Of a stretch of DNA of 64,000 nt, positions 36,062 to 44,535 are shown in pieces. The notes under the pieces are model-generated. The model searched no databases. It saw only the letters and a program-made list of their open reading frames with translations, and was not told the DNA's origin. The DNA is taken from the NCBI RefSeq assembly GCF_021916785.1, contig NZ_JAKCFC010000003.1, positions 620,001 to 684,000 of the forward strand, written 5' to 3'. This DNA comes from Mycolicibacterium lacusdiani (GTDB lineage Bacteria > Actinomycetota > Actinomycetes > Mycobacteriales > Mycobacteriaceae). Position numbers and translations under genes: made by a program. Each line of letters begins with the position of its first letter. The first letter of the stretch is position 1.

Positions 36062-37303
36062 GTGATCACGCCAGAACACGCACCGATGAAGCGGACCCTC
36101 GGCACCTTCGACGCGGTGGCGGTGGGCCTGGGCGCAATGCTCGGCGCGGGCATCTTCGTGGTTCTCGCACCCGCGGCAGGCGCCGCGGGTAGTGCACTGC
36201 TGGTCGGCCTGGCCGTCGCCGCGGTGGTCGCCTACTGCAACGCCAGGTCGTCGGCGCGGCTCGCGGCGCTGTACCCGGAGTCAGGCGGCACGTACGTCTA
36301 CGGGCGTGAGCGCCTAGGCCCGTTCTGGGGTTACACGGCCGGGTGGAGCTTCGTCGTCGGCAAGACAGCGTCGTGCGCCGCGATGGCGCTGACCGTCGGC
36401 TATTACGCGTGGCCGTCGCACGCCAACGCGGTGGCCGTCGCGACGGTTCTCGCTCTGACCGTGCTGAACGTGGTGGGTGTGCAGAAGTCGGCGATGGTCA
36501 CGCGGGTGATCGTGGCGGTGGTCCTGGTCATCCTCGCCGTCGTGGTCGTCGCGGTCGTCGGCTCGAGCGGCCTCGACGCCGACCACCTGGCGGTCGACTT
36601 CGACGCCGGCGCCGCGGGGATTCTGCAGTCGGCGGGCCTGCTCTTCTTCGCATTCGCCGGCTATGCGCGGATCGCGACCCTCGGCGAGGAGGTCCGCGAC
36701 CCCGAACGCGCCATCCCGCGGGCGATCATCGTCGCGCTGGGCATCGCGTTGGCGGTGTACGCCATCGTGGCCGTCGCGGTGCTTTCCGAACTGGGTAGTG
36801 AGACGTTGGCGTCGGCGACCGCGCCATTGGCGGACGCCGTGACCGCGGCAGGCCACCCAGGCCTGGTCCCCGTCGTGCGGGTGGGCGCAGTCGTGGCGGC
36901 GACGGGATCACTGCTCGCGCTGATCCTCGGCGTGTCGAGGACGACGTTGGCCATGGCTCGCGACCGTCACCTGCCCACGGCGTTGACCGCGGTGCACCCG
37001 CGGTTCGACAGCCCGTACCGCGCCGAGATCGCGGTCGGCGTGGTGGTGGCAGTGATCGCCGCGGTCGCCGACGTCCGCGACGCGATCGGGTTCTCGTCCT
37101 TCGCGGTCCTGGTCTACTACGCGATCGCCAACGCGTCGGCATACACGTTGGGCCGCAAGACGATCCCGGTGATCGGGCTCATCGGGTGCCTGGTGCTGGC
37201 CTTCGCACTGCCGTTCACGTCGGTGCTGGCCGGTATGGCCGTCGTCGCGCTCGGTGCGGTGGCCTACCTGGTGCGAAGCCGCGCGTCGGACGCGAACCGC
37301 TGA
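36062..37303 (+). CDS. APC family amino-acid permease
   Basis: A 413-residue transporter with about 12 helices. It has the APC hallmark first helix GTFDAVAVGLGAMLGAGIFVVLAPAAG (unwound GxG-type substrate site), then YPESGGTYVYGRERLG in the TM2-TM3 loop and FFAFAGYARIATLGEEVRDPERAIPRAI in TM6. It probably imports an amino acid or amine; specificity cannot be read. It precedes the NCS2 permease by 42 nt in the same direction. Confidence 0.87.
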   Translation: MITPEHAPMKRTLGTFDAVAVGLGAMLGAGIFVVLAPAAGAAGSALLVGLAVAAVVAYCNARSSARLAALYPESGGTYVYGRERLGPFWGYTAGWSFVVGKTASCAAMALTVGYYAWPSHANAVAVATVLALTVLNVVGVQKSAMVTRVIVAVVLVILAVVVVAVVGSSGLDADHLAVDFDAGAAGILQSAGLLFFAFAGYARIATLGEEVRDPERAIPRAIIVALGIALAVYAIVAVAVLSELGSETLASATAPLADAVTAAGHPGLVPVVRVGAVVAATGSLLALILGVSRTTLAMARDRHLPTALTAVHPRFDSPYRAEIAVGVVVAVIAAVADVRDAIGFSSFAVLVYYAIANASAYTLGRKTIPVIGLIGCLVLAFALPFTSVLAGMAVVALGAVAYLVRSRASDANR

Positions 37304-37345
37304 TCGGCGTGCGCTCGCGCGCGACATGGTGTGTAGTTCCAGATC

Positions 37346-38677
37346 GTGAACACTTTCGCCTGGAAGCCGGTTGCCCGAGACGCGGCGGTGGTCGCGCCCG
37401 ATGAACGGCTGAGCTGGCCGCGGACGATCGGAATCGGCGCCCAGCACGTCGTCGCGATGTTCGGCGCGACGTTCCTGGTGCCGGTGCTGACGGGCTTCCC
37501 GCCGGCGACGACGCTGCTGTTCTCCGGCATCGGGACGATCCTCTTCCTGATCATCACCGGCAACCGGCTGCCCAGCTATCTCGGGTCGAGCTTCGCGGTC
37601 ATCTCGCCGGTGGTCGCGGCAATGGGCTCAAACGGCGCGGCGGGGGCACTCGGCGGATTGGTGGCGCTGGGCCTGGTGCTGGTGGCGATCGGCGTGGCCG
37701 TGCACCTGACGGGCACGCGCTGGCTGAATGCCGCACTGCCGCCGGTGGTGACGGGTGCCGTCGTCGCCCTGATCGGCTTCAACCTCGCACCTGCGGCGAA
37801 GAGCAACTTCGAGAAGGGTCCGGTGGTCGGGCTCGTCACGCTGGTGCTGCTGGTGGCGACGCTGGCGTTCTTCCGCGGCATCATCGGCCGTCTGGCGATT
37901 TTCCTGGCGGTGGTGCTCGGGTACGTGCTGGCGTGGCTGCTTGGTGACGTCGACGAGGAGGCGCGCGCAGCGATCGAGGCGGCGGCGTGGGTCGGTCTGC
38001 CCGACTTCCAGACGCCCACCTTCTCGCTGGCAGTGCTGCCGCTGTTCCTGCCTGCCGTCATCGCACTGATCGCCGAGAACATCGGGCACGTGAAGTCGGT
38101 GGGACAGATGACCGACACCGACACCGATCCGCTGATGGGGCGTGCGATCGCCGCCGATGGTGTCGCGACAACGCTGGCGGGCTTCGGCGGCGGATCGGCG
38201 ACCACCACCTATGCCGAGAACATTGGGGTGATGGCCGCGACGCGGATCTACTCGACGGCCGCGTACTGGGTGGCCGCGATCGTGGCCATCGTGCTGGCGA
38301 TGTGCCCGAAGATCGGCGCGCTGATCTCCGCGATCCCGCCGGGCGTGCTGGGCGGCGCGACGATCGTGCTGTACGGGTTGGTCGGCGTGCTGGGCATCCG
38401 GATTTGGCTGACCAACCACGTGGACTTCAGCCTGCCGATCAATCAGATGACCGCGGCCATTCCCCTCATCATCGGCATCGCCGACTTCACCTGGGTCGTC
38501 GGTGATCTGACGTTCACCGGCATCGCGCTGGGATCGATTGCGGCGCTGATCATCTACCACGGCATGAAGCTGCTCGGCTTCCGTAGCCGCGATCGCGACG
38601 AGCTGGACGCAGACAGGGCCACTCAAGCCCGGTCGAAGGACGAGCCCGCCGGAGACACCAGCCCGTTCCAGCCGTGA
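37346..38677 (+). CDS. NCS2 family nucleobase:cation symporter (UraA-like)
   Basis: A 443-residue transporter of the uracil/xanthine permease family. Signatures: GIGAQHVVAMFGATFLVPVLTGFPP (TM1), the substrate-binding Glu residues in IALIAENIGHVKSVGQMTD and GSATTTYAENIGVMAATRIYS, and the C-terminal IRIWLTNHVDFSLPINQMTAAIPLIIG. It most resembles UraA-type uracil permeases rather than xanthine-specific ones, but specificity is uncertain. The C-terminal 30 residues are charged and cytosolic. GTG start; a poorer -10 (TAGTTC) lies 6 nt upstream. Convergent with the HNH gene, 7 nt apart. Confidence 0.88.
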   Translation: MNTFAWKPVARDAAVVAPDERLSWPRTIGIGAQHVVAMFGATFLVPVLTGFPPATTLLFSGIGTILFLIITGNRLPSYLGSSFAVISPVVAAMGSNGAAGALGGLVALGLVLVAIGVAVHLTGTRWLNAALPPVVTGAVVALIGFNLAPAAKSNFEKGPVVGLVTLVLLVATLAFFRGIIGRLAIFLAVVLGYVLAWLLGDVDEEARAAIEAAAWVGLPDFQTPTFSLAVLPLFLPAVIALIAENIGHVKSVGQMTDTDTDPLMGRAIAADGVATTLAGFGGGSATTTYAENIGVMAATRIYSTAAYWVAAIVAIVLAMCPKIGALISAIPPGVLGGATIVLYGLVGVLGIRIWLTNHVDFSLPINQMTAAIPLIIGIADFTWVVGDLTFTGIALGSIAALIIYHGMKLLGFRSRDRDELDADRATQARSKDEPAGDTSPFQP

Positions 38678-38684
38678 GGCGTGC

Positions 38685-39962
38685 CTAGGCGGCGCGGCGG
38701 AACACGACTCGGAAGCGTGCGACGTCGATGCTGGTGACGTGTTCGCTGTTGCGGCCGGGTAGCGGTGGGGCCTTGCCGGTATAGGTGGTGCCGGTGGGTG
38801 TGGTGAATTCGGTTGTATGACAACCGCCGTCGTGGTGGGTGCGGACGCGCCAGCGGGGTGCTTCCTTGGCGTAGTTGCAGGCTTCGCACATGCCGTTGCC
38901 GTTGAGTGCGGTGGTGGGTCCGCCGCGTGCGTTGGGTTGGGCGTGGTCGGTGTGACGGATGGGGGCGTTGCAGTAGGGGGTTCGGCAGGTGTCGTCGCGG
39001 AGCGCGATGAACGCGGCCAATGCCTTCGGGAATCGTCGGGCGCGGGATTCCATGGTCACCAGCGTTCCGGTCTTGGGGTGGCGGTAGAGGCGGCGCAGGG
39101 TGGCGCGGGAGCGGTCGTCACCAACCGTGTCGGAGATGAGGTGGCGTGCGACGGCTGCGGGGATGGGTCCGTAGCCGGGGATGCGGGCGGGTTCGGTGTC
39201 CCCGCCGAGCAGGGTTTCGTCGGTGATCACCAGATCGACGGTGACCGGGACGGGGGCGTCGGCGGGGCGGCCGGTGATGCGTTCGACGGCGGTGTCGGCC
39301 ATGACCTGGCCGCGGCTGCGCCCATCACACGTGGTGTCAGCGGCCCGCTTCAGGGCGGCATAGAACGACACCCCCTGGGCGACGGGGAGCAGGATGCTCA
39401 CCCAGGCCATGGCGTCGGCGGCGGGCCGGACGCTGACGCATCGGTCCTTCTCTGCCTTGCGGGCGCGTTCGACCACGGCGTGCGGGTCGAGGCGGTAGGC
39501 GATCGCCATGGCGTCGGCTGTGATCCGCTTGTCGCCCTTGCCCACCAGCGTTTCCGGGTCGGCGCACATCTCGGCATCCAGGGTGCGGCGGTCCTCGACC
39601 TCGAGGCAGGCGGATTCCTTTACGAGCAGCGTCGCCCGCCACTCCGAGAGCATCCCGGATTCCAGGGCGGCCAGGGTGTGGGGCATTTCGTGGACCAGGG
39701 CGCGGGCGAACCCAAGGTGGCGACCACCCTGCTTCGGTGACTCGCGCCTGGCCAGACCCACCTCGGAGGCGAGGCCCTGGCCGCGCTTGCGCAGTGGGAT
39801 GCCGGCGTCGGCTTCGGCGCTGCGGCGCATCACGTCCAGCGCGGCGGTCATCCGGGCCTGTGCGGCCGCGGCGGCGGACTTGAGCCGTTCCAACTCGGTG
39901 ATGCGGTCGATCAGGCCGGCCTCGTCCACCGTGGCAGGGTCGAAGTCGAGCATGTCGAACAC
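38685..39962 (-). CDS. DUF222/HNH endonuclease domain protein, 13E12 repeat family
   Basis: A 425-residue member of the mycobacterial 13E12 family: N-terminal DUF222 (DEAGLIDRITELERLKSAAAAAQARMTAALDVMRR... through ARALVHEMPHTLAALESGML) and C-terminal HNH domain (CRTPYCNAPIRHTDHAQP, then GMCEACNYAKEAP). Members are multicopy in mycobacteria and associated with REP13E12 repeats; they are presumed DNA nucleases. A perfect LexA box overlaps the start. GTG 39962 was chosen; ATG 39953 is three codons downstream. Its presence between housekeeping genes suggests past transposition or gene conversion. Confidence 0.87.
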   Translation of the reverse strand: MFDMLDFDPATVDEAGLIDRITELERLKSAAAAAQARMTAALDVMRRSAEADAGIPLRKRGQGLASEVGLARRESPKQGGRHLGFARALVHEMPHTLAALESGMLSEWRATLLVKESACLEVEDRRTLDAEMCADPETLVGKGDKRITADAMAIAYRLDPHAVVERARKAEKDRCVSVRPAADAMAWVSILLPVAQGVSFYAALKRAADTTCDGRSRGQVMADTAVERITGRPADAPVPVTVDLVITDETLLGGDTEPARIPGYGPIPAAVARHLISDTVGDDRSRATLRRLYRHPKTGTLVTMESRARRFPKALAAFIALRDDTCRTPYCNAPIRHTDHAQPNARGGPTTALNGNGMCEACNYAKEAPRWRVRTHHDGGCHTTEFTTPTGTTYTGKAPPLPGRNSEHVTSIDVARFRVVFRRAA

Positions 39963-39970
39963 GTGTTCGA
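39955..39970 (-). promoter_or_regulatory. LexA/SOS box
   Basis: Perfect 16-bp palindrome TCGAACACGTGTTCGA, an exact match to the mycobacterial SOS box TCGAAC-N4-GTTCGA. It overlaps the start of the DUF222/HNH gene, so repression by LexA and induction by DNA damage are expected; several 13E12 genes of M. tuberculosis are known LexA targets. Confidence 0.85.
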
Positions 39971-40060
39971 GTATGCCACCTCGGTCCGACGAATCGCGGG
40001 ATGTCTCAGGACATCGGTGACAGTCCTGAGACGACCGCCGACAAGTGGCACCATGATCCA

Positions 40061-40834
40061 ATGCACGGTCGTCACGCCCTCGTTCGTCGTCCCTCGCCCC
40101 GCCTCGCCGATGGCCTCGTCACCCACATCGACCGCAGCGAGCACGTGGACGTCGAACTCGCGCAACGCCAATGGGACGGTTACGTCGAGGCATTGCACGA
40201 CGCGGGCTGGACCACCCACGAGGTCGCCCCGGCACCCGAGTGCCCCGACTCGGCGTTCGTCGAGGACACCATGGTGGTCTACGGCGACCTCGCCGTCATC
40301 AGCCGGCCAGGGGCCGACGAACGCAAGCCCGAGACCGCGGCGGCCGAGGACGCCGTGCGCGCTCGGGGCTACCGGATCGCCCACATCGAAGCACCCGGCA
40401 CCCTCGACGGCGGCGACGTCCTCAAGCACGGCGGCAGAGTCTGGGTCGGCGTGGGCGGGCGGACGAACGCCGACGGCGCGCGGCAACTCGCGGCCCACCT
40501 CGAGCCACTGGGCGCACACGTCATACCCGTACCGCTGACGAAGGTGCTGCACCTCAAGTCGGCCGTCACCGCACTCCCCGACGGCACCGTGATCGGCTAC
40601 GAACCGCTCGTCGACGACCCCACGGTCTGGGGCGATCGCTTCCTCCCGGTGCCCGAGGAACCCGGCTCCCACGTCGTGCTGCTTGGCGACGGTGCCCTGC
40701 TGATGTCGTCGGCCGCACCGGCCACCGCCGAACTGTTCGATCGGCGCGGTTACCGCGTGGTGGCCGTGGACATCTCGGAGTACGAGAAGCTCGAGGGCTG
40801 TGTGACGTGCCTGTCGGTGCGCCTGCGCGGCTGA
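40061..40834 (+). CDS. Dimethylarginine dimethylaminohydrolase (DDAH)-like amidinotransferase-fold enzyme
   Basis: A 257-residue pentein-fold hydrolase. Catalytic landmarks: ECPDSAFVEDTMVV (substrate Asp/Glu), GTLDGGDVLKHG, LHLKSAVT (catalytic His) and the terminal nucleophile region EGCVTCLSVRL (Cys). This pattern fits DDAH, which converts methylarginines to citrulline, or a related citrulline-forming hydrolase. Start ATG 40061 begins MHGRHALVRRPSPRLADG, the standard N-terminus; the open frame upstream to 40001 has no resemblance. Divergent from the HNH gene across 98 bp and convergent with the lipoprotein gene. Confidence 0.88.
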   Translation: MHGRHALVRRPSPRLADGLVTHIDRSEHVDVELAQRQWDGYVEALHDAGWTTHEVAPAPECPDSAFVEDTMVVYGDLAVISRPGADERKPETAAAEDAVRARGYRIAHIEAPGTLDGGDVLKHGGRVWVGVGGRTNADGARQLAAHLEPLGAHVIPVPLTKVLHLKSAVTALPDGTVIGYEPLVDDPTVWGDRFLPVPEEPGSHVVLLGDGALLMSSAAPATAELFDRRGYRVVAVDISEYEKLEGCVTCLSVRLRG

Positions 40835-40835
40835 C

Positions 40836-42260
40836 TCAGCTGCGCGGCGGCAAGCCGTTGGGGCCCTCGACCGAATGGGCGTACGTGCCGATCGCGAAAG
40901 CCACGGCCGGGCCGGTGATCCCGAGCGTGTCGCGGTCGACGTTGACGATCGTGTCGCGCGCGGTCCGGGTGTTGGGGTCGAACGGCCGCCCGGCCTGACC
41001 GCCCCACAGCCGCGCCTGCACCTCGGTCTTGCGTCCCGTGGTGCCCGTCGTCAGGCCGCCGATCGGCACACCCGCCGCCATGAATGGCGCGTAATCGCCC
41101 GAGCGGCCCAGGGGTTGATCGGCGGGTCGCTTGCCCGCCAGGTTCAGGTACCCGGCCAGCGTGCGCTCGATCCCCGCCGATCCCCCGGGCACCGACGCGG
41201 CGGGCACCTGCGGATTGGGTTGGCCGGACTGGTCCCCGTCGTAGGTGAAGTAGCCCGCGTTGACCGACCCGATCGGCTCGACGTTGAGATACAGCGCAAC
41301 GTCTTTCACGCCGTCGGCCCCGAGCCCTGCCACGTACTTCGACGACCCCTCCTGCCCGGCCGCACCCGCACCCCAGAACGCGAATCGCACGGCGTTCGCG
41401 ACGTCGGGTGACGAGCCGAGCCGGGCTGCCGTCTCCAGCAGCGCAGCGACCCCCGAACCGTCGTCGTTGATGCCGGGGCTGTCGGGCCCCGAGTCGAGCC
41501 GCGCGCCCGCCATGATCACACGGCCGGTGTCACCGGTCTTGGTCTGTGCCAACACGTTTCGCGAGGTCACCGTGGCCGCTCTGGCGTCGAGGACCAGGCG
41601 GACCGGCGCCGACGTGCGGCGAATTTGCGCGTCGACGTCCCTGCCGATCACCGCCACCGGCGCCTTGAGCTGCTGGTAGTAGCCGGGAGTGAACAGACCG
41701 GGCCGTCCGGAGTCGCTGACGACGAGGACCCCGACCGCACCCGCCGCGGTGGCAGTCTTCTGCTTGTCCACCACCGAGCACCCGGTGTCGTCGACGACGG
41801 CAAGCGCACCGCGCACGTTCGCATTGCCGTAGTCGGCCGCATTGCATCCGGCGGACCTGCGGGGCCGCAGCGTCTGGGCACTGAGCCCGCCACGCGGCGT
41901 CTGGGTCAGCAGCGACGCCTGGTCGACCGGGTAGCTCCTGCCTCCCACGGCCAGCGTCGGCTTGCCCTGCGACGCGAGGACCATCCGCTCGAATTCGGGA
42001 GTCTGCACGTCGAACCCGTTGTCCCGCAATACGCCTGCGACATAGTCGATGCTCGCGTCGTAGCCCGGGGTGCCGTCGGCCCTGCTGCCGTCGTGGGCGT
42101 TCGCGACGTCGGTCAGACGCTCCAGGTGGGTGTACATCCCATCGATCGTCACCTCGTCGGCGAGATCACCGGCCAGGTCGACGGGCGGCTCGGCGACGCG
42201 CTGTGTCGTACATCCCGCGATCACCAGCGCCAGGACTGCCACGCACGCGACGACCTTCAC
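40836..42260 (-). CDS. LpqL-like lipoprotein, catalytically degenerate M28 paralogue
   Basis: A 474-residue lipoprotein: signal peptide with lipobox VIAGC (Cys about residue 17), a PA domain (about 130-230) and an M28 peptidase fold. Aligned by eye to the upstream LpqL, the zinc-binding positions are changed: AHLDS becomes ARLDS, GAEEEG becomes GAGAAG, NFDMLG becomes NVEPIG, and PNYHKAGDT becomes PNTRTARDT; only NDDGSG keeps its Asp. The fold is otherwise well conserved (YFTYDGDQS, GSAGIERTLAGYL, RSGDYAPFMAAGVP). It is therefore probably not a peptidase, and may bind peptides or partner LpqL. GTGA overlap with lpqL. Confidence 0.85.
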   Translation of the reverse strand: MKVVACVAVLALVIAGCTTQRVAEPPVDLAGDLADEVTIDGMYTHLERLTDVANAHDGSRADGTPGYDASIDYVAGVLRDNGFDVQTPEFERMVLASQGKPTLAVGGRSYPVDQASLLTQTPRGGLSAQTLRPRRSAGCNAADYGNANVRGALAVVDDTGCSVVDKQKTATAAGAVGVLVVSDSGRPGLFTPGYYQQLKAPVAVIGRDVDAQIRRTSAPVRLVLDARAATVTSRNVLAQTKTGDTGRVIMAGARLDSGPDSPGINDDGSGVAALLETAARLGSSPDVANAVRFAFWGAGAAGQEGSSKYVAGLGADGVKDVALYLNVEPIGSVNAGYFTYDGDQSGQPNPQVPAASVPGGSAGIERTLAGYLNLAGKRPADQPLGRSGDYAPFMAAGVPIGGLTTGTTGRKTEVQARLWGGQAGRPFDPNTRTARDTIVNVDRDTLGITGPAVAFAIGTYAHSVEGPNGLPPRS

Positions 42261-43762
42261 TGTTCCTTCACCACGTGCCGCGTGCGGTCCTCGCGAGGCG
42301 GGACGCCGTTGCGGCCCGATTCGTCCTGTGCGTAGAGGCCGATGGCGTACGCGACGCCACGTCCCTGGATCTCCAGCGCCGTGCGGTCGATGTTCTCGAT
42401 GGTGTCACCGGCCTTGTGGTAGTTCGGGTCGAACGGCTTGTCGCCCTGCCCACCCCACAGGTCGGCCTGCTCGACGGACTTGTTGTCCTCGGCGCCTGCG
42501 AACAACCCGCCTGCGGGGATGCCCGCCTGGGTGAACGCGTCGTAGTCCGAGCGGCCGTTGAAGTCGGTGTCCTGCGCGGGCTTTCCCGCATCGTCGAGGT
42601 AGTCGGCCAGCGTCCGCTCGATGCCCGCCGACCCCTCCGGCACCCGCGGCACGGCCGGGGTCGGAGGCGCCGACTGGTCACCGTCGTAGGTGAAGTAGCC
42701 GGGATTCGGGGAGCCGAGCATGTCGAAGTTCAGGTACAGCGCGATGTCCTTGAGCGCCTCGACGTCGAGGCCCTCGACGTACTTCGTCGAACCGACGAGG
42801 CCCTCTTCCTCCGCACCCCAGAAGGCGAACCGCACGGCGTTGCGCGTAGGCGGCGAACTACCCAGCTGCACGGCGGTTTCGAGCACCGCGGCCACGCCGG
42901 TGCCGTTGTCGTTGATGCCCGGTCCCTCGCGCACCGAATCCAGGTGGGCTCCCGCCATGACGACGTTCGAGGTGTCACCGGTCTTGGTCTGCGCCACGAC
43001 GTTGCGGGTCTTCTCGATGCGGACGCCTGCATTCATCTGGAGCGTCGTGTTCGCGGGGTTCGCGCGCAGCCGGGCGCCCTCGGCCTTCGTGACGCCGACG
43101 ACCGGAATCTTGACGTCGGTGGTGGCGCCCAGCGTGGCGCCGATGCTCTCGTCACCGTCGACGTTGTTGACGACGATCATCGCGACGGCACCGAGGTCCG
43201 CGGCCACCTTCTGCTTGTCACCGAACGGGCACGCACCCCGGTCCACGAGCACGATGGAGTCCCGAACGTTCAGTCCCTCGTAGTCGGCGGGCGCGCATCC
43301 CGGCGTCTCGTCGATGCGGGCGGGCAGCAGCGGGCCGTTGACGCCTGCGGGCGGGGTGCCGATCGTGTAGTTCAGCGGCGAGGCCTTCACGCCCGTCCCG
43401 CCCACCGACAGCGAGGGTTCGTCGGCGAACGGCAACCGCACGTCGAACTCGTCGGTCGTGACGTCGAAACCCTTGTCCCGCAACACGCCCGCCACGTAGT
43501 CGACGCTCGCGGCATAACCCTGGGTACCGAGCGCGCGGTTGCCGTCGTTGGCGTTGGCGATCTCCTGCAGCTTGCCGAGGTGCGCCATCATCGCATCGAC
43601 GGTCAGCTTGTTCTGCTGCTCGACGGCGAAGTCCACGGCCGGCGCGGCCTGCGCGGGCGGGGCGCTCGACGACGCCTGCGGGTTCGACGACTGCCCGCAT
43701 CCCGCCAGCACCGTCGTCGCCACCGTCAGGGTCAGGAGTGCCGTTCGAGATGTCCGCCGCAT
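42257..43762 (-). CDS. lpqL: LpqL lipoprotein aminopeptidase, M28 family with PA domain
   Basis: A 501-residue lipoprotein on the outer face of the membrane. Signal peptide with lipobox VLAGC (Cys about residue 22), PA domain (APADYEGLNVRDSIVLVDRGACPFGDK, about 150-260) and an M28 metallopeptidase with all zinc-site elements: AGAHLDSV (His, Asp), NDNGTG (Asp), GAEEEG (catalytic and ligand Glu), NFDMLG (Asp) and PNYHKAGDT (His). It probably trims N-terminal residues from extracellular peptides. Close to Rv0418 in length and sequence. The ATG at 43762 has TAACGT 7 nt upstream, so it can start its own mRNA. Confidence 0.92.
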   Translation of the reverse strand: MRRTSRTALLTLTVATTVLAGCGQSSNPQASSSAPPAQAAPAVDFAVEQQNKLTVDAMMAHLGKLQEIANANDGNRALGTQGYAASVDYVAGVLRDKGFDVTTDEFDVRLPFADEPSLSVGGTGVKASPLNYTIGTPPAGVNGPLLPARIDETPGCAPADYEGLNVRDSIVLVDRGACPFGDKQKVAADLGAVAMIVVNNVDGDESIGATLGATTDVKIPVVGVTKAEGARLRANPANTTLQMNAGVRIEKTRNVVAQTKTGDTSNVVMAGAHLDSVREGPGINDNGTGVAAVLETAVQLGSSPPTRNAVRFAFWGAEEEGLVGSTKYVEGLDVEALKDIALYLNFDMLGSPNPGYFTYDGDQSAPPTPAVPRVPEGSAGIERTLADYLDDAGKPAQDTDFNGRSDYDAFTQAGIPAGGLFAGAEDNKSVEQADLWGGQGDKPFDPNYHKAGDTIENIDRTALEIQGRGVAYAIGLYAQDESGRNGVPPREDRTRHVVKEQ

Positions 43763-43769
43763 GCTTCCC

Positions 43770-43775
43770 ACGTTA
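43770..43775 (-). promoter_or_regulatory. -10 box TAACGT upstream of lpqL
   Basis: TAACGT on the minus strand, 7 nt before the lpqL ATG and just after the permease stop. Confidence 0.4.
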
Positions 43776-43776
43776 G

Positions 43777-44535
43777 TCACGCGTCGCGCCTGTTCACCAC
43801 GACGGTGGCGGCGACGAAGACCGCGGCGACCACCAGGACGAAGTACACCAGCGACCCGAACGGCCCCCACGGCATGTCGTAGCTGGAGTACAGCCACTGC
43901 ACGTCGGTGAAGACGAACGCGTTGTTGAACGGTAGCCACGGGCCGACGCGCGCGCCGAGACTCGGCAGGTTGGCCACGATCGGCTCGACGACCAGCGGCC
44001 ACAGCAGCAGCACCGCCACCGCACCCGCCGCGTGCCGCAGCAGCGCCCCGACGGCCACGCCCAGCACGGCGGCGACACCGGCGAACACGGCGAGCGCGAC
44101 GACCAGACCCCAGACCTGCGCCCGGGCCAGCGAGAGCTGGGCTCCGAGCAGCGGGTCGGCCGCCAGCCGCGCCAACACCACCGCGGCGACCGTCAGCACC
44201 GCCGTACAGACGGCGGAGAACCCGGCCGCCACAAGCGCTTTCGCCGCCAGCACCAGCGTCCGATTCGGCGTGCCTGCGAACGTGGTCCGGATGGTTCCGG
44301 TGCGGTACTCCCCGGTCACGGTCATCGCCGACACCACCATCAGCAGCGGCACGCCGAACACGGCGACGCCCATCGCCGCCTGCGACGGCGCCAGACCCGC
44401 AGCGCCGTACGCCGTCGCCCCCTGCAGCACGCCCACCGCGAGGCTCAGCACCGCCGCGGCCAGGGCCGACCACAGCGGCGACCGGATGGTGGTGAGCTTG
44501 ATCCGCTCGGCATTCAGCGTGGCCAGGGCAGTCAT
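43777..44535 (-). CDS. ABC-2 type transporter permease
   Basis: A 252-residue membrane protein with about six helices of the ABC-2/NatB type (IRSPLWSALAAAVLSLAVG, MGVAVFGVPLLMVVSAMTVTGEYRTGTIRTTFAGTPNR, ending VYFVLVVAAVFVAATVVVNRRDA). The 'ALTVTGEYRTGTIR'-like segment is typical of actinobacterial ABC-2 permeases. With the ATPase encoded immediately upstream (ATGA overlap) it forms an exporter. The substrate is unknown; position in the thiG-lipoprotein interval gives no clear clue. Confidence 0.85.
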   Translation of the reverse strand: MTALATLNAERIKLTTIRSPLWSALAAAVLSLAVGVLQGATAYGAAGLAPSQAAMGVAVFGVPLLMVVSAMTVTGEYRTGTIRTTFAGTPNRTLVLAAKALVAAGFSAVCTAVLTVAAVVLARLAADPLLGAQLSLARAQVWGLVVALAVFAGVAAVLGVAVGALLRHAAGAVAVLLLWPLVVEPIVANLPSLGARVGPWLPFNNAFVFTDVQWLYSSYDMPWGPFGSLVYFVLVVAAVFVAATVVVNRRDA

